A stretch of DNA of 64,000 bases from assembly GCA_048772705.1 (NCBI GenBank), contig JBLWGC010000217.1:1-64000 (forward strand), given 5' to 3'. Shown here piece by piece: positions 7,803 through 15,785 of this stretch (positions within the stretch are counted from its first letter, which is position 1; each line of letters opens with the position of its first letter). Below the pieces are notes generated by a model. That model was not told the DNA's origin. It saw only the letters and a program-made list of their open reading frames with translations, and searched no databases. The stretch is from Leidyana gryllorum EB-2025a (lineage: Eukaryota; Apicomplexa). Both the position numbers and the translations under genes were made by a program.

Positions 7803-7874
7803 GCTTTTGCATCTTAGTTGGCAGAGCGTGTGGTTGTCAAATACAAATTCGGAGATCCGGGCTCTGAGGCAACC
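7803..7874 (+). pseudogene. tRNA-like unit, family N (Asn-related)
   Basis: Asn-like D arm, loop TTGTCAA, and a decayed T arm ending GAGGCAACC. Relatives at 34.2, 47.5 and 57.0 kb. Confidence 0.55.
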
Positions 7875-7976
7875 TCCACACATACGGCGGTGCCAACGTC
7901 TATAGAAGGGCTACGGGGCACCCTGGAAAGCTCTCAACTCTGTAGTCAAATACCGCAGTTGCAGCACTACGGAGTT

Positions 7977-8008
7977 TAGACGACCTGGACATCAATCCCA
8001 GTACGCCT
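7977..8008 (-). pseudogene. tRNA-Ala 3' fragment
   Basis: T arm and acceptor 3' strand of Ala with several changes; stops before the anticodon arm. Confidence 0.6.
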
Positions 8009-8030
8009 CAAGCTCAGAAACATTGTAAGG

Positions 8031-8103
8031 GGTCTTGTAGCTCAGTCGGCAGGGCGTGTGGCTTTTGATGACAAACTCGGAGGTCCGGAACCTAACAGAA
8101 CCG
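8031..8103 (+). pseudogene. tRNA-Asn-like, degenerate
   Basis: Intact acceptor 5' strand and A box, but loop CTTTTGA and an unpaired T arm. Confidence 0.65.
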
Positions 8104-8220
8104 GCTTCAGATGCACCCTAAACCTTGACTGCGGTGCTCTCCAATGGCACTTGTGGTTCGCGACTCTTCAAAGATGGTAGCGATGGGTCTGAAGGCGGCC
8201 ACGTGCAGCCGTACGTACTT

Positions 8221-8293
8221 TGGACGACCTGGGCATCGATCCCAGTACCTCTCGCATGCTAAGGGAGCGCTCTACCATTTGAGCTAGTCGCCC
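8221..8293 (-). tRNA. trnA-AGC: tRNA-Ala (AGC)
   Basis: 73 nt, loop TTAGCAT; one anticodon-stem mismatch. Confidence 0.88.
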
Positions 8294-8381
8294 GTGGTGC
8301 AGACCCCGTCGCATTTGTTGGTTCTCACCATAGGATGACCACTTTTTGAAGTGTCTTCAGCGGGTTGCACGAACGACAGGC

Positions 8382-8453
8382 GGCTGTTTGGTGTAGTGGT
8401 ATGATACTTCCGTCGGGTGGAAGAAGTCCTTGGTTCCATTCCCAGAACAGCCC
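8382..8453 (+). tRNA. tRNA-Pro (CGG), weakened
   Basis: 72 nt, loop GTCGGGT, B box GGTTCCATT. Inverted twin of the 2.59 kb gene. Confidence 0.75.
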
Positions 8454-8529
8454 GCTTTGTTGTATCTTGACCCAACCTGCCTGGCAGCATGGTTCTGGGT
8501 TCAGGTGATTCCTCGGAGAAAGTCGGAGG

Positions 8530-8590
8530 GGGAGTGTAGCGCGTAGGTCTGATAATCCTGAAGTCGAGAGTTCGATCCTCTCCACTCCCA
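8530..8590 (+). pseudogene. tRNA-Met with D-arm deletion
   Basis: 61 nt. Twelve bases between two GTAGCG repeats are deleted, removing the D arm; the loop now reads CTGATAA. Confidence 0.8.
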
Positions 8591-8634
8591 CGCTCAGAAT
8601 TGAAACCGCCGACAAACTCATCATGCTATCATTC

Positions 8635-8705
8635 TGCATCTGTCGGGAATCGCACACGGGTTATCTCGATGGCAGCGAGCGACTCTTCCACTAGACCACA
8701 GATGC
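8635..8705 (-). pseudogene. tRNA-Gly-like (GCC), degenerate
   Basis: 71 nt; acceptor pairs, but B box is TGTGCGATT and D arm AGTGGAAGAG, as in other block C copies. Confidence 0.75.
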
Positions 8706-8770
8706 AGAACACGATTTGGTGATCTTGTACGTGGTGACAGCCATTCCTCATAAGCTTATCGATGCATCAA

Positions 8771-8842
8771 AGCCTTCTGCCGGAATCGAACCGGCGACTT
8801 CTCGCTTACGAAGCGAACGCTCTGCCCCTAAGCTAAGAAGGC
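8771..8842 (-). tRNA. trnT-CGT: tRNA-Thr (CGT)
   Basis: 72 nt, loop TTCGTAA; start of block D. Confidence 0.92.
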
Positions 8843-8974
8843 AACTTAGCTGGAGAATCATGTGGCAGTAGTATCGACAAAAGTTAGCCGGGTGCCACGT
8901 GCACGGCGGGCTGTCCCGCGCGCATCGTGGGGGCATGCTGGGATGAAGTCGCAGGTTGTCCTGACTACAACGCC

Positions 8975-9054
8975 TGACAAGAGTGGGATTCGAATCCACG
9001 CCCGTTCGGACTGCGGCCTGAACACAGCGCCTTGGACCACTCGGCCATCTTGCC
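8975..9054 (-). tRNA. trnL-CAG: tRNA-Leu (CAG)
   Basis: 80 nt, stem CTGTG/CGCAG fully paired, loop TTCAGGC. Confidence 0.91.
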
Positions 9055-9148
9055 GAAATGTTGTTGGCTCGCCGCCCCACGCGTTTTCTATCCGTGGAAT
9101 CTCAAAATGGAAGAACTTCTGGGGTTGGAGGCCGGCGTATCCAGAGCG

Positions 9149-9219
9149 TCCGAGATAGTATAGCGGTTAGGATTTCCGCCTATCACGCGGAAGACCAGGG
9201 TCGATTCCCGGTCTCGGAG
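9149..9219 (+). tRNA. tRNA-Asp body with ATC anticodon
   Basis: 71 nt; loop CTATCAC instead of CTGTCAC and one T-arm base missing (AGGGTCGATT). Block D. Confidence 0.8.
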
Positions 9220-9272
9220 CACAGTTCGTTTTTCCGCTTCAGATTTCGTGGTGCTCAGATAAAGTTTCGAGC

Positions 9273-9345
9273 TACAGCCACCGAGGATCGAACTCGGGAC
9301 CTTCTGCGTGTGAAGCAGACGTCGTAACCACTAGACCATGGCTGC
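9273..9345 (-). tRNA. trnV-CAC: tRNA-Val (CAC)
   Basis: 73 nt, loop TTCACAC; convergent with the Asp unit. Confidence 0.92.
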
Positions 9346-9465
9346 GCGGAGCTTTCGGACTGTGAAAGGGGCGTGTGTCTCTGGAAACAGGTATCTGATG
9401 AGGGGCGAAAACCACGGAATGCTATGAGGTCTGCACAGCGGGCGACTAGCTCAACAAGATATTAT

Positions 9466-9536
9466 GCATCTGTGGTCTAGTGGTAGAATGTCTCGTTGCC
9501 ATCGAGACGACCCGGGTTCGATTCCCGGCAGATGCA
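9466..9536 (+). tRNA. trnG-GCC: tRNA-Gly (GCC)
   Basis: 71 nt, intact. A 15-nt stub of the Ala A box lies just upstream. Confidence 0.93.
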
Positions 9537-9612
9537 GAAGACACAGTTGGTTTTCCCACCATTCCAGGGATTCACGCTTGAGTTGGTGTCTGACCCCTCC
9601 GATCACATCGCA

Positions 9613-9676
9613 CGACAACTGCTGGATCTGCAGCAGCCCGGCCCAGGCCCTGTAGAGATCACTCGGGCAAGTTGGC
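9613..9676 (-). pseudogene. tRNA-Ser lacking anticodon arm
   Basis: T and variable arms then a jump to the D arm; about 18 nt with the anticodon arm are gone. Confidence 0.75.
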
Positions 9677-9773
9677 AACTGTCGAACTTAGTAACAGATT
9701 CCATCCGTATTCATCGTAGAATGTTGGGGCTTCTTCGGGTCGAGGGCAACTCTGTATCACAGATCCACTGCCT

Positions 9774-9847
9774 TGGTCACGCCCGGTCTCGAACCGGGGA
9801 CCTTGAGCTTATTAGGCTCACGCTCTAACCGACTGAGCTACGCGACC
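9774..9847 (-). tRNA. trnI-AAT: tRNA-Ile (AAT)
   Basis: 74 nt, stem TGAGC/GCTCA, loop CTAATAA, acceptor GGTCGCG/CGTGACC. Confidence 0.93.
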
Positions 9848-9966
9848 GCCTCCGACGACAGATGGCACCGATTCACTTACTTGATGCCTCTGCGTCGCCA
9901 CTGCAATGCTTAGCATGTACTGCTGGTGTTTTGAGCCCAGCCGCCTACTCCGATGATCGCAGCACA

Positions 9967-10048
9967 CGACAACTGCTGGATTTGAACCAGCGCGGGCTAG
10001 GCCCAGTAGATTTCTAGTCTACCCCCTTAACCACTCGGGCAAGTTGCC
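9967..10048 (-). tRNA. trnS-AGA: tRNA-Ser (AGA)
   Basis: 82 nt, loop CTAGAAA; one variable-arm change. Confidence 0.92.
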
Positions 10049-10116
10049 GCTGTCGAACTTGGCATTTTGCGGCCAGTGGCTTCACATACGATTCAGCGAG
10101 CTTTAGTAGGACTGCT

Positions 10117-10182
10117 CGCGCCGCCCGAACCCGCGGTTCTCCCTTCAAAAGTCTTGCGCTCTACCGACGGAGTTGGGGCGGC
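10117..10182 (-). pseudogene. Lys-like 66-nt unit lacking T-arm 3' side
   Basis: TTT-loop form, 7-bp acceptor kept; follows Ser-AGA as in block A. Confidence 0.7.
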
Positions 10183-10317
10183 AAGGAAGCTCGCCCCGTA
10201 CCCGAGGAAGGCACAGGATTCCACGATCAATACAAATGGAATTGGTTACTAAGTCCGAATTTGTATCAGAGATCCACTCACTTGGTCACGCCTACATACC
10301 AGCCTCACTTGAAGATC

Positions 10318-10389
10318 GCCCGGGTCGTCTAGTGCTTACAACAGCAAGTTGTGGCCGTGCATACCCAGGCCCGAATCCTGGCTTGGATA
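10318..10389 (+). pseudogene. tRNA-His (GTG), degenerate
   Basis: 72 nt; loop TTGTGGC but stem GCAAG/CGTGC mismatched, A box AGTGCTTACAA. Block J member. Confidence 0.72.
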
Positions 10390-10511
10390 GTATGTCCACC
10401 GATGTCTCGAATGGGACATGTAGGTGAAGCTTGTCCAAACCCACGATCGGGCGTAGCTGCCCATGTCCTCTCTGGATCGCTACACACTTCCATTTGACGG
10501 CTCCGTTAGTC

Positions 10512-10584
10512 GGCGCTATGGCCTAATGGATATGGCATCGGTCTACGGAACCGGGGATTTTGGGTTCGAGTCCCAGTAGCGTCT
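10512..10584 (+). tRNA. trnR-ACG: tRNA-Arg (ACG)
   Basis: 73 nt, stem TCGGT/ACCGG, loop CTACGGA, acceptor GGCGCTA/TAGCGTC. Confidence 0.92.
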
Positions 10585-10622
10585 GGGCGAATGGTGCCGT
10601 GTAGCGTCAACAACTATCAGAC

Positions 10623-10650
10623 GGGCTGGGAATCGAACCCGCTAGACCAA
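10623..10650 (-). pseudogene. tRNA-Pro fragments joined
   Basis: T-arm and D-arm pieces of Pro are fused with the anticodon arm missing. Confidence 0.6.
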
Positions 10651-10730
10651 ATGGTTCAACCCGCTGGGTACAGTCGAGAAACTCGTATCACTATGTGAAG
10701 TATCACTCAATGCCATGAGGTAGGCATAGA

Positions 10731-10802
10731 GGGAGGCTAGCCCAGATGATGAAAAGGTAGCTTAGTATACGAAGGGTTCTGGGATCGATTCCCAGCCCAT
10801 CC
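10731..10802 (+). pseudogene. tRNA-like unit, family P (Ala-related)
   Basis: 72 nt; Ala-like D arm and perfect T arm (TGGGATCGATTCCCA) but no good anticodon stem around TTAGTAT and a partly paired acceptor. Seven copies in the window. Confidence 0.6.
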
Positions 10803-10893
10803 GAACTACATAGATGGAATTCTCGTCGGAGTAGTCTAGTTGGCCTATCAACGCTCATCAGGTTGAGTAGTAGTTTGCCAATGACCCTCTACT

Positions 10894-10950
10894 TCCGGTG
10901 GGACGGAATCGAACCGCCGACTATCTGATGCCAGCACTACAGTCAGATGC
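10894..10950 (-). pseudogene. tRNA-Tyr 3' part
   Basis: T arm, anticodon arm and the intron are present; the D arm and 5' acceptor are replaced by a Met fragment. Confidence 0.75.
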
Positions 10951-10973
10951 AAGTCGATCCTCTCACACTCCCA
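10951..10973 (+). pseudogene. tRNA-Met 3' fragment
   Basis: Shortened T arm and acceptor 3' strand of elongator Met abutting the broken Tyr on the opposite strand. Confidence 0.6.
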
Positions 10974-11013
10974 CGGTCGGAATCGGCACCGCCGACTAAC
11001 TCATAATATTGCC

Positions 11014-11059
11014 ACCTTCCGATCTGGAATTGGGCGCGCTACCGTTGCGCAATAGACCC
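11014..11059 (-). pseudogene. tRNA-Trp 5' half
   Basis: Acceptor 5' strand, D arm and mutated anticodon arm; T arm missing. Confidence 0.65.
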
Positions 11060-11141
11060 AAAATTGTCCACCGACTTCCAGGCTCATTGGTATGTGGGCA
11101 GGGATGGATTTTCAACATTCTCAAACCTTCAGGTCATCTTC

Positions 11142-11213
11142 AGGGCACGCGCGGAGTTGAACCACGGACTTGCTGATCTGCAGTCAGCTGCTCTACTACT
11201 GAGTTACGTACCC
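11142..11213 (-). tRNA. trnC-GCA: tRNA-Cys (GCA)
   Basis: 72 nt; A box changed to TAACTCAGTAG, otherwise intact. Confidence 0.87.
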
Positions 11214-11309
11214 ACGAGGCGCCTCTTATACTCGCTCAACTTGCCTCTGTCTTCTCATTCGCAGCAAAACGGCCGTTATTGTTTACGAGCTCTAACAACA
11301 ACATGTTAC

Positions 11310-11380
11310 GCATCTGTGGTCTAGTGGTAGAATGTCTCGTTGCCATCGAGACGACCCGGGTGCGATTCCCGGCAGATGCA
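11310..11380 (+). tRNA. trnG-GCC: tRNA-Gly (GCC)
   Basis: 71 nt; B box GGGTGCGATT has one change at position 54-55. Confidence 0.88.
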
Positions 11381-11444
11381 GAGGACATAGCACATGGTTG
11401 AGTTTTATGCGTGAGTTGGTTCTGGACTCTCCGATCACATCGCA

Positions 11445-11526
11445 CGACAACTGCTGGATTTGAACCAGCGCGGGCCAGGCCCAGTAGATTTCGAGTCTAC
11501 CCCCTTAACCACTCGGGCAAGTTGCC
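11445..11526 (-). tRNA. trnS-CGA: tRNA-Ser (CGA)
   Basis: 82 nt, loop CTCGAAA, intact. Confidence 0.94.
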
Positions 11527-11595
11527 AATCGTCGAACTCGGCATTCCGCAGACAGTGGCTTCACATACGGTTCAGCAAGCTTGACTCGGACCGCT

Positions 11596-11661
11596 CGCGC
11601 TGCCCGAACCCGCGGTCTCTCCATTGAAAGTCTTGCGCGCTACCGACGGAGCTGGCGCGGC
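11596..11661 (-). pseudogene. Lys-like 66-nt unit, TTC loop
   Basis: Second T-arm-deleted Lys-like type: loop CTTTCAA, acceptor GCCGCGC. Others at 27.3, 46.1 and 58.1 kb. Confidence 0.65.
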
Positions 11662-11836
11662 AAGGAAGCTCGCCCTGTACCTGGGAAGGCCCAAGATTCC
11701 ACGATCAATACAAATGGAGGTGGTTACTAAGTCCGAATCTGTATCAGAGATCCACTCACTTGATCACGCCGACATTCCATATCCATATTTTCCAAGACGG
11801 TACGGCTCTCGGCCGAAGCCCCAACTCAACCACTCG

Positions 11837-11907
11837 TCCACTGTAGTCTAAGTGGCTAGGATATGCGACCTCACCCGCAAGCTCCGGGCTCAAGTCCGGC
11901 AGTGGAA
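11837..11907 (+). pseudogene. tRNA-Glu, degenerate
   Basis: 71 nt; one anticodon-loop base and one T-arm base are missing (GCGACCTCACCCGC). Confidence 0.72.
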
Positions 11908-11983
11908 GTCATTGGACCATTCGAGCAAAGTGCTCCAGTAACCTCCGTCAATAGTGACTGACTCGTGATCTTTGGCTTGCATT

Positions 11984-12055
11984 GCCTTCTTAGCTTAGGG
12001 GCAGAGCATTCGCTTAGTAAGCGAAAGGTCGCCGGTTCGATTCCGGCAGAAGGCT
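11984..12055 (+). tRNA. trnT-AGT: tRNA-Thr (AGT)
   Basis: 72 nt, all arms intact. Confidence 0.94.
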
Positions 12056-12104
12056 TTGGTCACGACCCAATCAATTCTATAGCTGTTTCCCTCCTGCGCA
12101 CACT

Positions 12105-12176
12105 TAGCAGTGCGTCGTTTCGATCGACGGACCTTTGGGTTATGAGCCCAACACTCTTCCACTGAGCTACACTGCT
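12105..12176 (-). tRNA. trniM-CAT: tRNA-iMet (CAT), initiator
   Basis: 72 nt, A1-U72 start AGCAGTG/CACTGCT, loop CTCATAA, T loop ATCGAAA with A54 and A60: initiator features. Convergent with Thr, as in all iMet copies here. Confidence 0.94.
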
Positions 12177-12309
12177 TAGTCTGCAACATGGAAGAGGGAG
12201 CAGGAATGCGATTCTTGAGATGTTAATTGCCTTGAGTGCCGAAGTGGTAACGAGGTGGCTGTGTTACTTCTAAAACTGCTTATCCCATCGGGTCAACCGA
12301 CAACCAAGA

Positions 12310-12381
12310 GGGCTGTTCTGGGAATTGAACCCAGGACTCCGTCCACCCTAAGGAAGGATCATACCACTTGAACAAACAGCC
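12310..12381 (-). tRNA. trnP-AGG: tRNA-Pro (AGG)
   Basis: 72 nt, loop TTAGGGT; A box CAAGTGG and one anticodon-stem mismatch. Confidence 0.85.
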
Positions 12382-12461
12382 GCCTGTTGGTCGTGCAACC
12401 CGCTGAGGACAGTTGAGACATACTATGTTGAGAACCAACAAATGCGATGGGGTGTGCACAA

Positions 12462-12503
12462 GGGACAACTAGCTCAAATAGTAGAGCGCTCGCTTAGCAT
12501 GCG
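12462..12503 (+). pseudogene. tRNA-Ala 5' half
   Basis: Acceptor, D and anticodon arms (AGC) end at GCATGCG and join a flank used by Leu genes. Confidence 0.7.
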
Positions 12504-12558
12504 CACTACATGGAAGACCTATTGGATGCAGTGGCTGACCGACTGCCCACACAACGGC

Positions 12559-12612
12559 TGACAAGAGTGGGATTCGAACCCACGCCCTTTCGGACTGCGG
12601 CCTTAACACAGT
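12559..12612 (-). pseudogene. tRNA-Leu (AAG) 3' half
   Basis: Acceptor 3' strand, T, variable and anticodon arms; D arm lost at the junction after CACAG. Confidence 0.72.
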
Positions 12613-12703
12613 GTTTTTGGCTTGCTGCTTCACGCGGTTTTTGTCGATGGAATCTCGAAACTGGTAAGACGTCTGAGACTGAGTGGCGGCGTGTTTGCAA
12701 GCG

Positions 12704-12775
12704 TCCGAGATAGTATAGTGGTTAGTATTTCCGCCTGTCACGCGGAAGACCCGGGTTCGATTCCCGGTCTCGGAG
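12704..12775 (+). tRNA. trnD-GTC: tRNA-Asp (GTC)
   Basis: 72 nt, no mismatches; starts inverted block B. Confidence 0.94.
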
Positions 12776-12890
12776 CAGTTCCAGCCCTCACAACTGGTGC
12801 AACTCAGATTTTGTCTCAGCTGGCCTGGACTTCATTCGGGATTGTACGAGTGGGAGCCGCGTATAGTAGCCGACCTTGGAGAGACGTGGC

Positions 12891-12948
12891 ATTGAACCCA
12901 GGACTTCTTCCAGCCGAAGAAAGAATCATATAATTAGACCAAACAGCC
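12891..12948 (-). pseudogene. tRNA-Pro (CGG), 3' truncated
   Basis: 58 nt. The acceptor 3' strand and part of the T arm are replaced by the Asp-Pro spacer; same break at 19.8 and 43.2 kb. Confidence 0.72.
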
Positions 12949-12963
12949 CCCTATGGGTGCCTC

Positions 12964-13034
12964 AGGTACTGGCAGGTTCCAAACCTGCGATTCGTGGCTG
13001 AGAGACTTACCTCTGATGGCTGAGCTACGATTAT
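12964..13034 (-). pseudogene. tRNA-like unit, family O (Asn-related)
   Basis: 71 nt; anticodon-proximal base lost (GATTCGTGG); T arm intact. Confidence 0.58.
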
Positions 13035-13077
13035 TGGAGTTTGCGAGCAGCTTGCCGGTGCCCAGTCGATGCAGTCC

Positions 13078-13149
13078 AGCCTTCAGCCGGAATCGAACCG
13101 GCGACTTCTCGCTTACGGAGCGAACGCTCTGCCCCTAAACTAAGAAGCC
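13078..13149 (-). tRNA. tRNA-Thr (CGT), weakened
   Basis: 72 nt; loop TCCGTAA has C33 and the 5' acceptor strand is GGCTTCT. Confidence 0.8.
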
Positions 13150-13225
13150 AATGGAAGCCGGAGATGACGAAACAATCGCTATTGACGGAGATTAGTGGAG
13201 CACTTTGCTAGAGTAGTTCAATGAC

Positions 13226-13298
13226 TTCCACTGCCGGGACTTGAACCCGGATCGTGCGGGTGAAAGCCGCATATCCTAGCCACTTAGACTACAGTGGA
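13226..13298 (-). tRNA. trnE-TTC: tRNA-Glu (TTC)
   Basis: 73 nt, intact. Confidence 0.94.
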
Positions 13299-13379
13299 CG
13301 AGTGGTTGAGTTGGGGCTTCGGCCGAGAGCCGTACCCTCTTGATCTGAGGTGGAGCGTCGGGTCAACCGACAACCAACG

Positions 13380-13451
13380 GGGCTGTTCTGGGAATCGAAC
13401 CCAGGACTTCTTCCACCCGAAGGAAGAATCATACCACTAGACCAAACAGCC
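13380..13451 (-). tRNA. trnP-CGG: tRNA-Pro (CGG)
   Basis: 72 nt, stem CTTCC/GGAAG, loop TTCGGGT, T arm CTGGG/CCCAG. Confidence 0.94.
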
Positions 13452-13539
13452 GACTGGTCGGTGGTGCAAATTGCTGGTAGAGTCGGGACACTGGTCATAA
13501 TATGTCAAGAACCACTAAATGCTATGGTGTCTGCAAAGC

Positions 13540-13612
13540 GGGCGACTAGCTCAAATAACATAGCACTCGCTTAACATGCGAGAGATACTGGGATCGATGC
13601 CCAGGTCGTCCA
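13540..13612 (+). tRNA. tRNA-Ala body with AAC anticodon
   Basis: 73 nt Ala gene with loop TTAACAT, a Val-type anticodon; D arm AAATAACATAGC damaged. An inverted twin is at 18.7 kb. Confidence 0.78.
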
Positions 13613-13688
13613 AGCCTCTAACGGCTGCACCCGTGGTATATGAAAACAGAGTCACGACCGAAGGGAGTTGATGCCCGATCACATCGCA

Positions 13689-13770
13689 CGACAACTGCTG
13701 GATTTGAACCAGCGCGGGCCAGGCCCAGTAGATTTCAAGTCTACCCCCTTAACCACTCGGGCAAGTTGCC
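13689..13770 (-). tRNA. trnS-TGA: tRNA-Ser (TGA)
   Basis: 82 nt, loop CTTGAAA. Confidence 0.93.
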
Positions 13771-13855
13771 AACTGTCGAATTCGACATGCCGCGAGGAGT
13801 GACCAAATACCCCCATGTTCAGCCTGTCCTGCGGCATTTATAGGTGTCTAAACTC

Positions 13856-13901
13856 ACCTCTCGCGTGCAAAGTCACCGCTCTACCACTTGAGTAGCTGCC
13901 C
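13856..13901 (-). pseudogene. tRNA-Ala (TGC) 5' half
   Basis: Acceptor, D arm and a loosened anticodon arm; related to the fragment at 44.2 kb. Confidence 0.65.
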
Positions 13902-13986
13902 ACCCGCCAAACCTAGGTGAATTTCCCACCTGAGATCGATCACAGTTTTCTGGCGCCTCATTCGTCAGTGCAACTGTTGTGACTCG

Positions 13987-14059
13987 TCCACTGTAGTCTA
14001 AGTGGCTAGGATATGCGGCTTTCACCCGCACGATCCGGATTCAAGTCCCGGCAGTGGAA
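13987..14059 (+). tRNA. trnE-TTC: tRNA-Glu (TTC)
   Basis: 73 nt; B box GGATTCAAG has one change. Confidence 0.9.
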
Positions 14060-14128
14060 GTCATTAGAGTACTCGATCAAAGTGCTCTTGTGTCAATAGG
14101 GACTGATGCGTGACTCCCGGGTTGTATT

Positions 14129-14197
14129 GCCTTCTTAGCTTAGGGGCAGAGCATTCGCTTAAGCGAAAGGTTGCCGGTTCGATTCCGGCAGAAGGTT
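14129..14197 (+). pseudogene. tRNA-Thr with anticodon triplet deleted
   Basis: 69 nt. The loop region reads TTCGCTTAAGCGAA: exactly three bases at the anticodon are gone while both stem strands remain. D and T arms are intact. Confidence 0.85.
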
Positions 14198-14292
14198 TTG
14201 CTCACAAGCTTAAGCTTTTCGGGCTGGTCTCTCGGGACACAGATGGCTTCGCTGAAGATTCTCTCTTTTAGTTCTCGCTGAACGTCGCGAGC

Positions 14293-14366
14293 TACAGCCA
14301 CCGAGGACCGAACTCGGGACCTTTTGGGTGTTGAGCAGACGTCGTAACCACTATACCGTTGACTGC
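14293..14366 (-). pseudogene. tRNA-Val, degenerate
   Basis: 74 nt; anticodon stem CTGC/CCAA unpaired around TCAACAC, acceptor GCAGTCA. Confidence 0.68.
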
Positions 14367-14430
14367 ATGAATGGGCCCCGCAGCCCAAGAGGAGTGGCGA
14401 AGTTTTACGCAGCAGTGAAGACCAGTTCCA

Positions 14431-14501
14431 AGGTCGCGCCGGAAATCGAACCCAGGTCGGGAGATTCAGAGTCTCCAGTGCTAACCACTCACCACGCAAC
14501 C
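14431..14501 (-). tRNA. tRNA-Gln (CTG)
   Basis: 71 nt; one D-loop base missing, T stem one mismatch. Confidence 0.85.
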
Positions 14502-14686
14502 GCTTCAGCCCATCCCAGAAGAGTCGGTAGAACTATCCGGACTAGCCCTTTCTCAAATGAACACACGCAACACGAGTCTCTCTACTGACCGCTGAAATAA
14601 TTAATTGGCTCCTGTATATAGCGCCCAGCGTAGAGCGTTCTATTTGAGTCGGACAATCATTGAAGCACGCTCTCCGCGAATGCTAC

Positions 14687-14768
14687 CGACAAGGGTGAGA
14701 TTCGAACTCACGCGGGTGGAACCCAACGGCTTAGCAGGCCGCCGCCTTAACCGCTCGGCCACCTTGCC
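14687..14768 (-). tRNA. trnS-GCT: tRNA-Ser (GCT)
   Basis: 82 nt; A box GAGCGGTTAA, matching the common animal form. Confidence 0.93.
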
Positions 14769-14787
14769 GAGAGTGTAACTGATTACA

Positions 14788-14859
14788 TCCTCCCTCGGGA
14801 AGGAAACGAATCGGCGACCTTTCGCTTACTAAGCGAATGCTCCCCTAAGCTAAGAAAGC
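14788..14859 (-). pseudogene. tRNA-Thr (AGT), degenerate
   Basis: Anticodon arm intact, T arm and acceptor rewritten, two D-loop bases lost; upstream limit approximate. Confidence 0.6.
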
Positions 14860-14927
14860 AATACAGGCCGCAGATCACGAATGAGTCACTGTTGACGGGG
14901 ATTACTGGAGCACTTCGCTCAAGTAGC

Positions 14928-15000
14928 TTCCACTGCCGGGACTTGAACCCGGATCATGCGGGTGAGAGCCGCATATCCTAGCCACTTAGACTACAGTGGA
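14928..15000 (-). tRNA. trnE-CTC: tRNA-Glu (CTC)
   Basis: 73 nt, loop CTCTCAC; one T-to-A change in the variable region. Confidence 0.92.
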
Positions 15001-15193
15001 CAACTTCTTCAGCTGCAGCTTTGGACGAAAGCCGTACCATCTCGAGATGAGATCTTTTTGCACTTCCCCAGATTTGAAACCGCCTCGTATCGAGCGCGCC
15101 TCGTCTCAATGGCACGGAAACATTCGAGCCCTTGACCGCATTTATTTCCAGTCCCAATGGCTTCACTCACTCTTTTGAATCTTGGTCGTGAAT

Positions 15194-15265
15194 GGTTCCG
15201 TGTCGTAGTGGTTAGCACTGGAGACTTTGAATCTCCCGACCTCGGTTCGATTCCCGGCGGGACCT
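15194..15265 (+). tRNA. trnQ-TTG: tRNA-Gln (TTG)
   Basis: 72 nt, loop CTTTGAA, acceptor GGTTCCG/CGGGACC with compensatory G-C pairs. Confidence 0.9.
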
Positions 15266-15329
15266 CGCAACTAGTCATCACTACGTCTTTAAACTTCGCA
15301 ACTTCTCTTGGTCTGCGGAAAGCTTTCAT

Positions 15330-15402
15330 GCAGCCATGGTCTAGTGGTTACGACGTCTGCTTAACACGCAGAAGGTCCCGAGTTCGATCCTCGGTGGCTG
15401 TA
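15330..15402 (+). tRNA. trnV-AAC: tRNA-Val (AAC)
   Basis: 73 nt, intact; same order Gln-Val-Asp as block A. Confidence 0.93.
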
Positions 15403-15450
15403 GCTCGAACATGTGAAGTGAGCTCCACCCAAAGCGAGGAAACGTGCTGT

Positions 15451-15487
15451 CTTCGAGACAGGGCATCGAACCCGCGTCTTCCGCGTC
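15451..15487 (-). pseudogene. tRNA-Asp 3' fragment
   Basis: Acceptor 3' strand and T arm with changes, cut in the anticodon arm. Confidence 0.65.
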
Positions 15488-15562
15488 TTCAACCCTAGAA
15501 GTCTTCCTTCTCGAGAACTTCACGGACAAAAACCGCGTGGAGCGACGAACCAACAAGACTGC

Positions 15563-15642
15563 GGCAAGATGGCCGAGTGGTCTAAGGCGCTGTGTTCAGG
15601 CCGCAGTCCGAAAGGGCGTGGGTTCGAATCCCACTCTTGTCA
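15563..15642 (+). tRNA. trnL-CAG: tRNA-Leu (CAG)
   Basis: 80 nt, stem and acceptor fully paired. Confidence 0.93.
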
Positions 15643-15646
15643 GCCC

Positions 15647-15693
15647 GAACGGTAAAGCGCTCGCTGCGCATGGGTCGGTACCCAGGTCGTCCA
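15647..15693 (+). pseudogene. tRNA-Ala, internally deleted
   Basis: D-arm tail, loop GCGCAT and acceptor 3' strand; 3' anticodon stem and variable region missing. Confidence 0.6.
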
Positions 15694-15785
15694 ATCTTAC
15701 CGGAACTCGAGTTTGGCACCGCGGAGCACCCCGGATCTGCTTCCACAGAGAGGAAACGCGTGGTTGGCGGGAGCGTCACCGAGCT

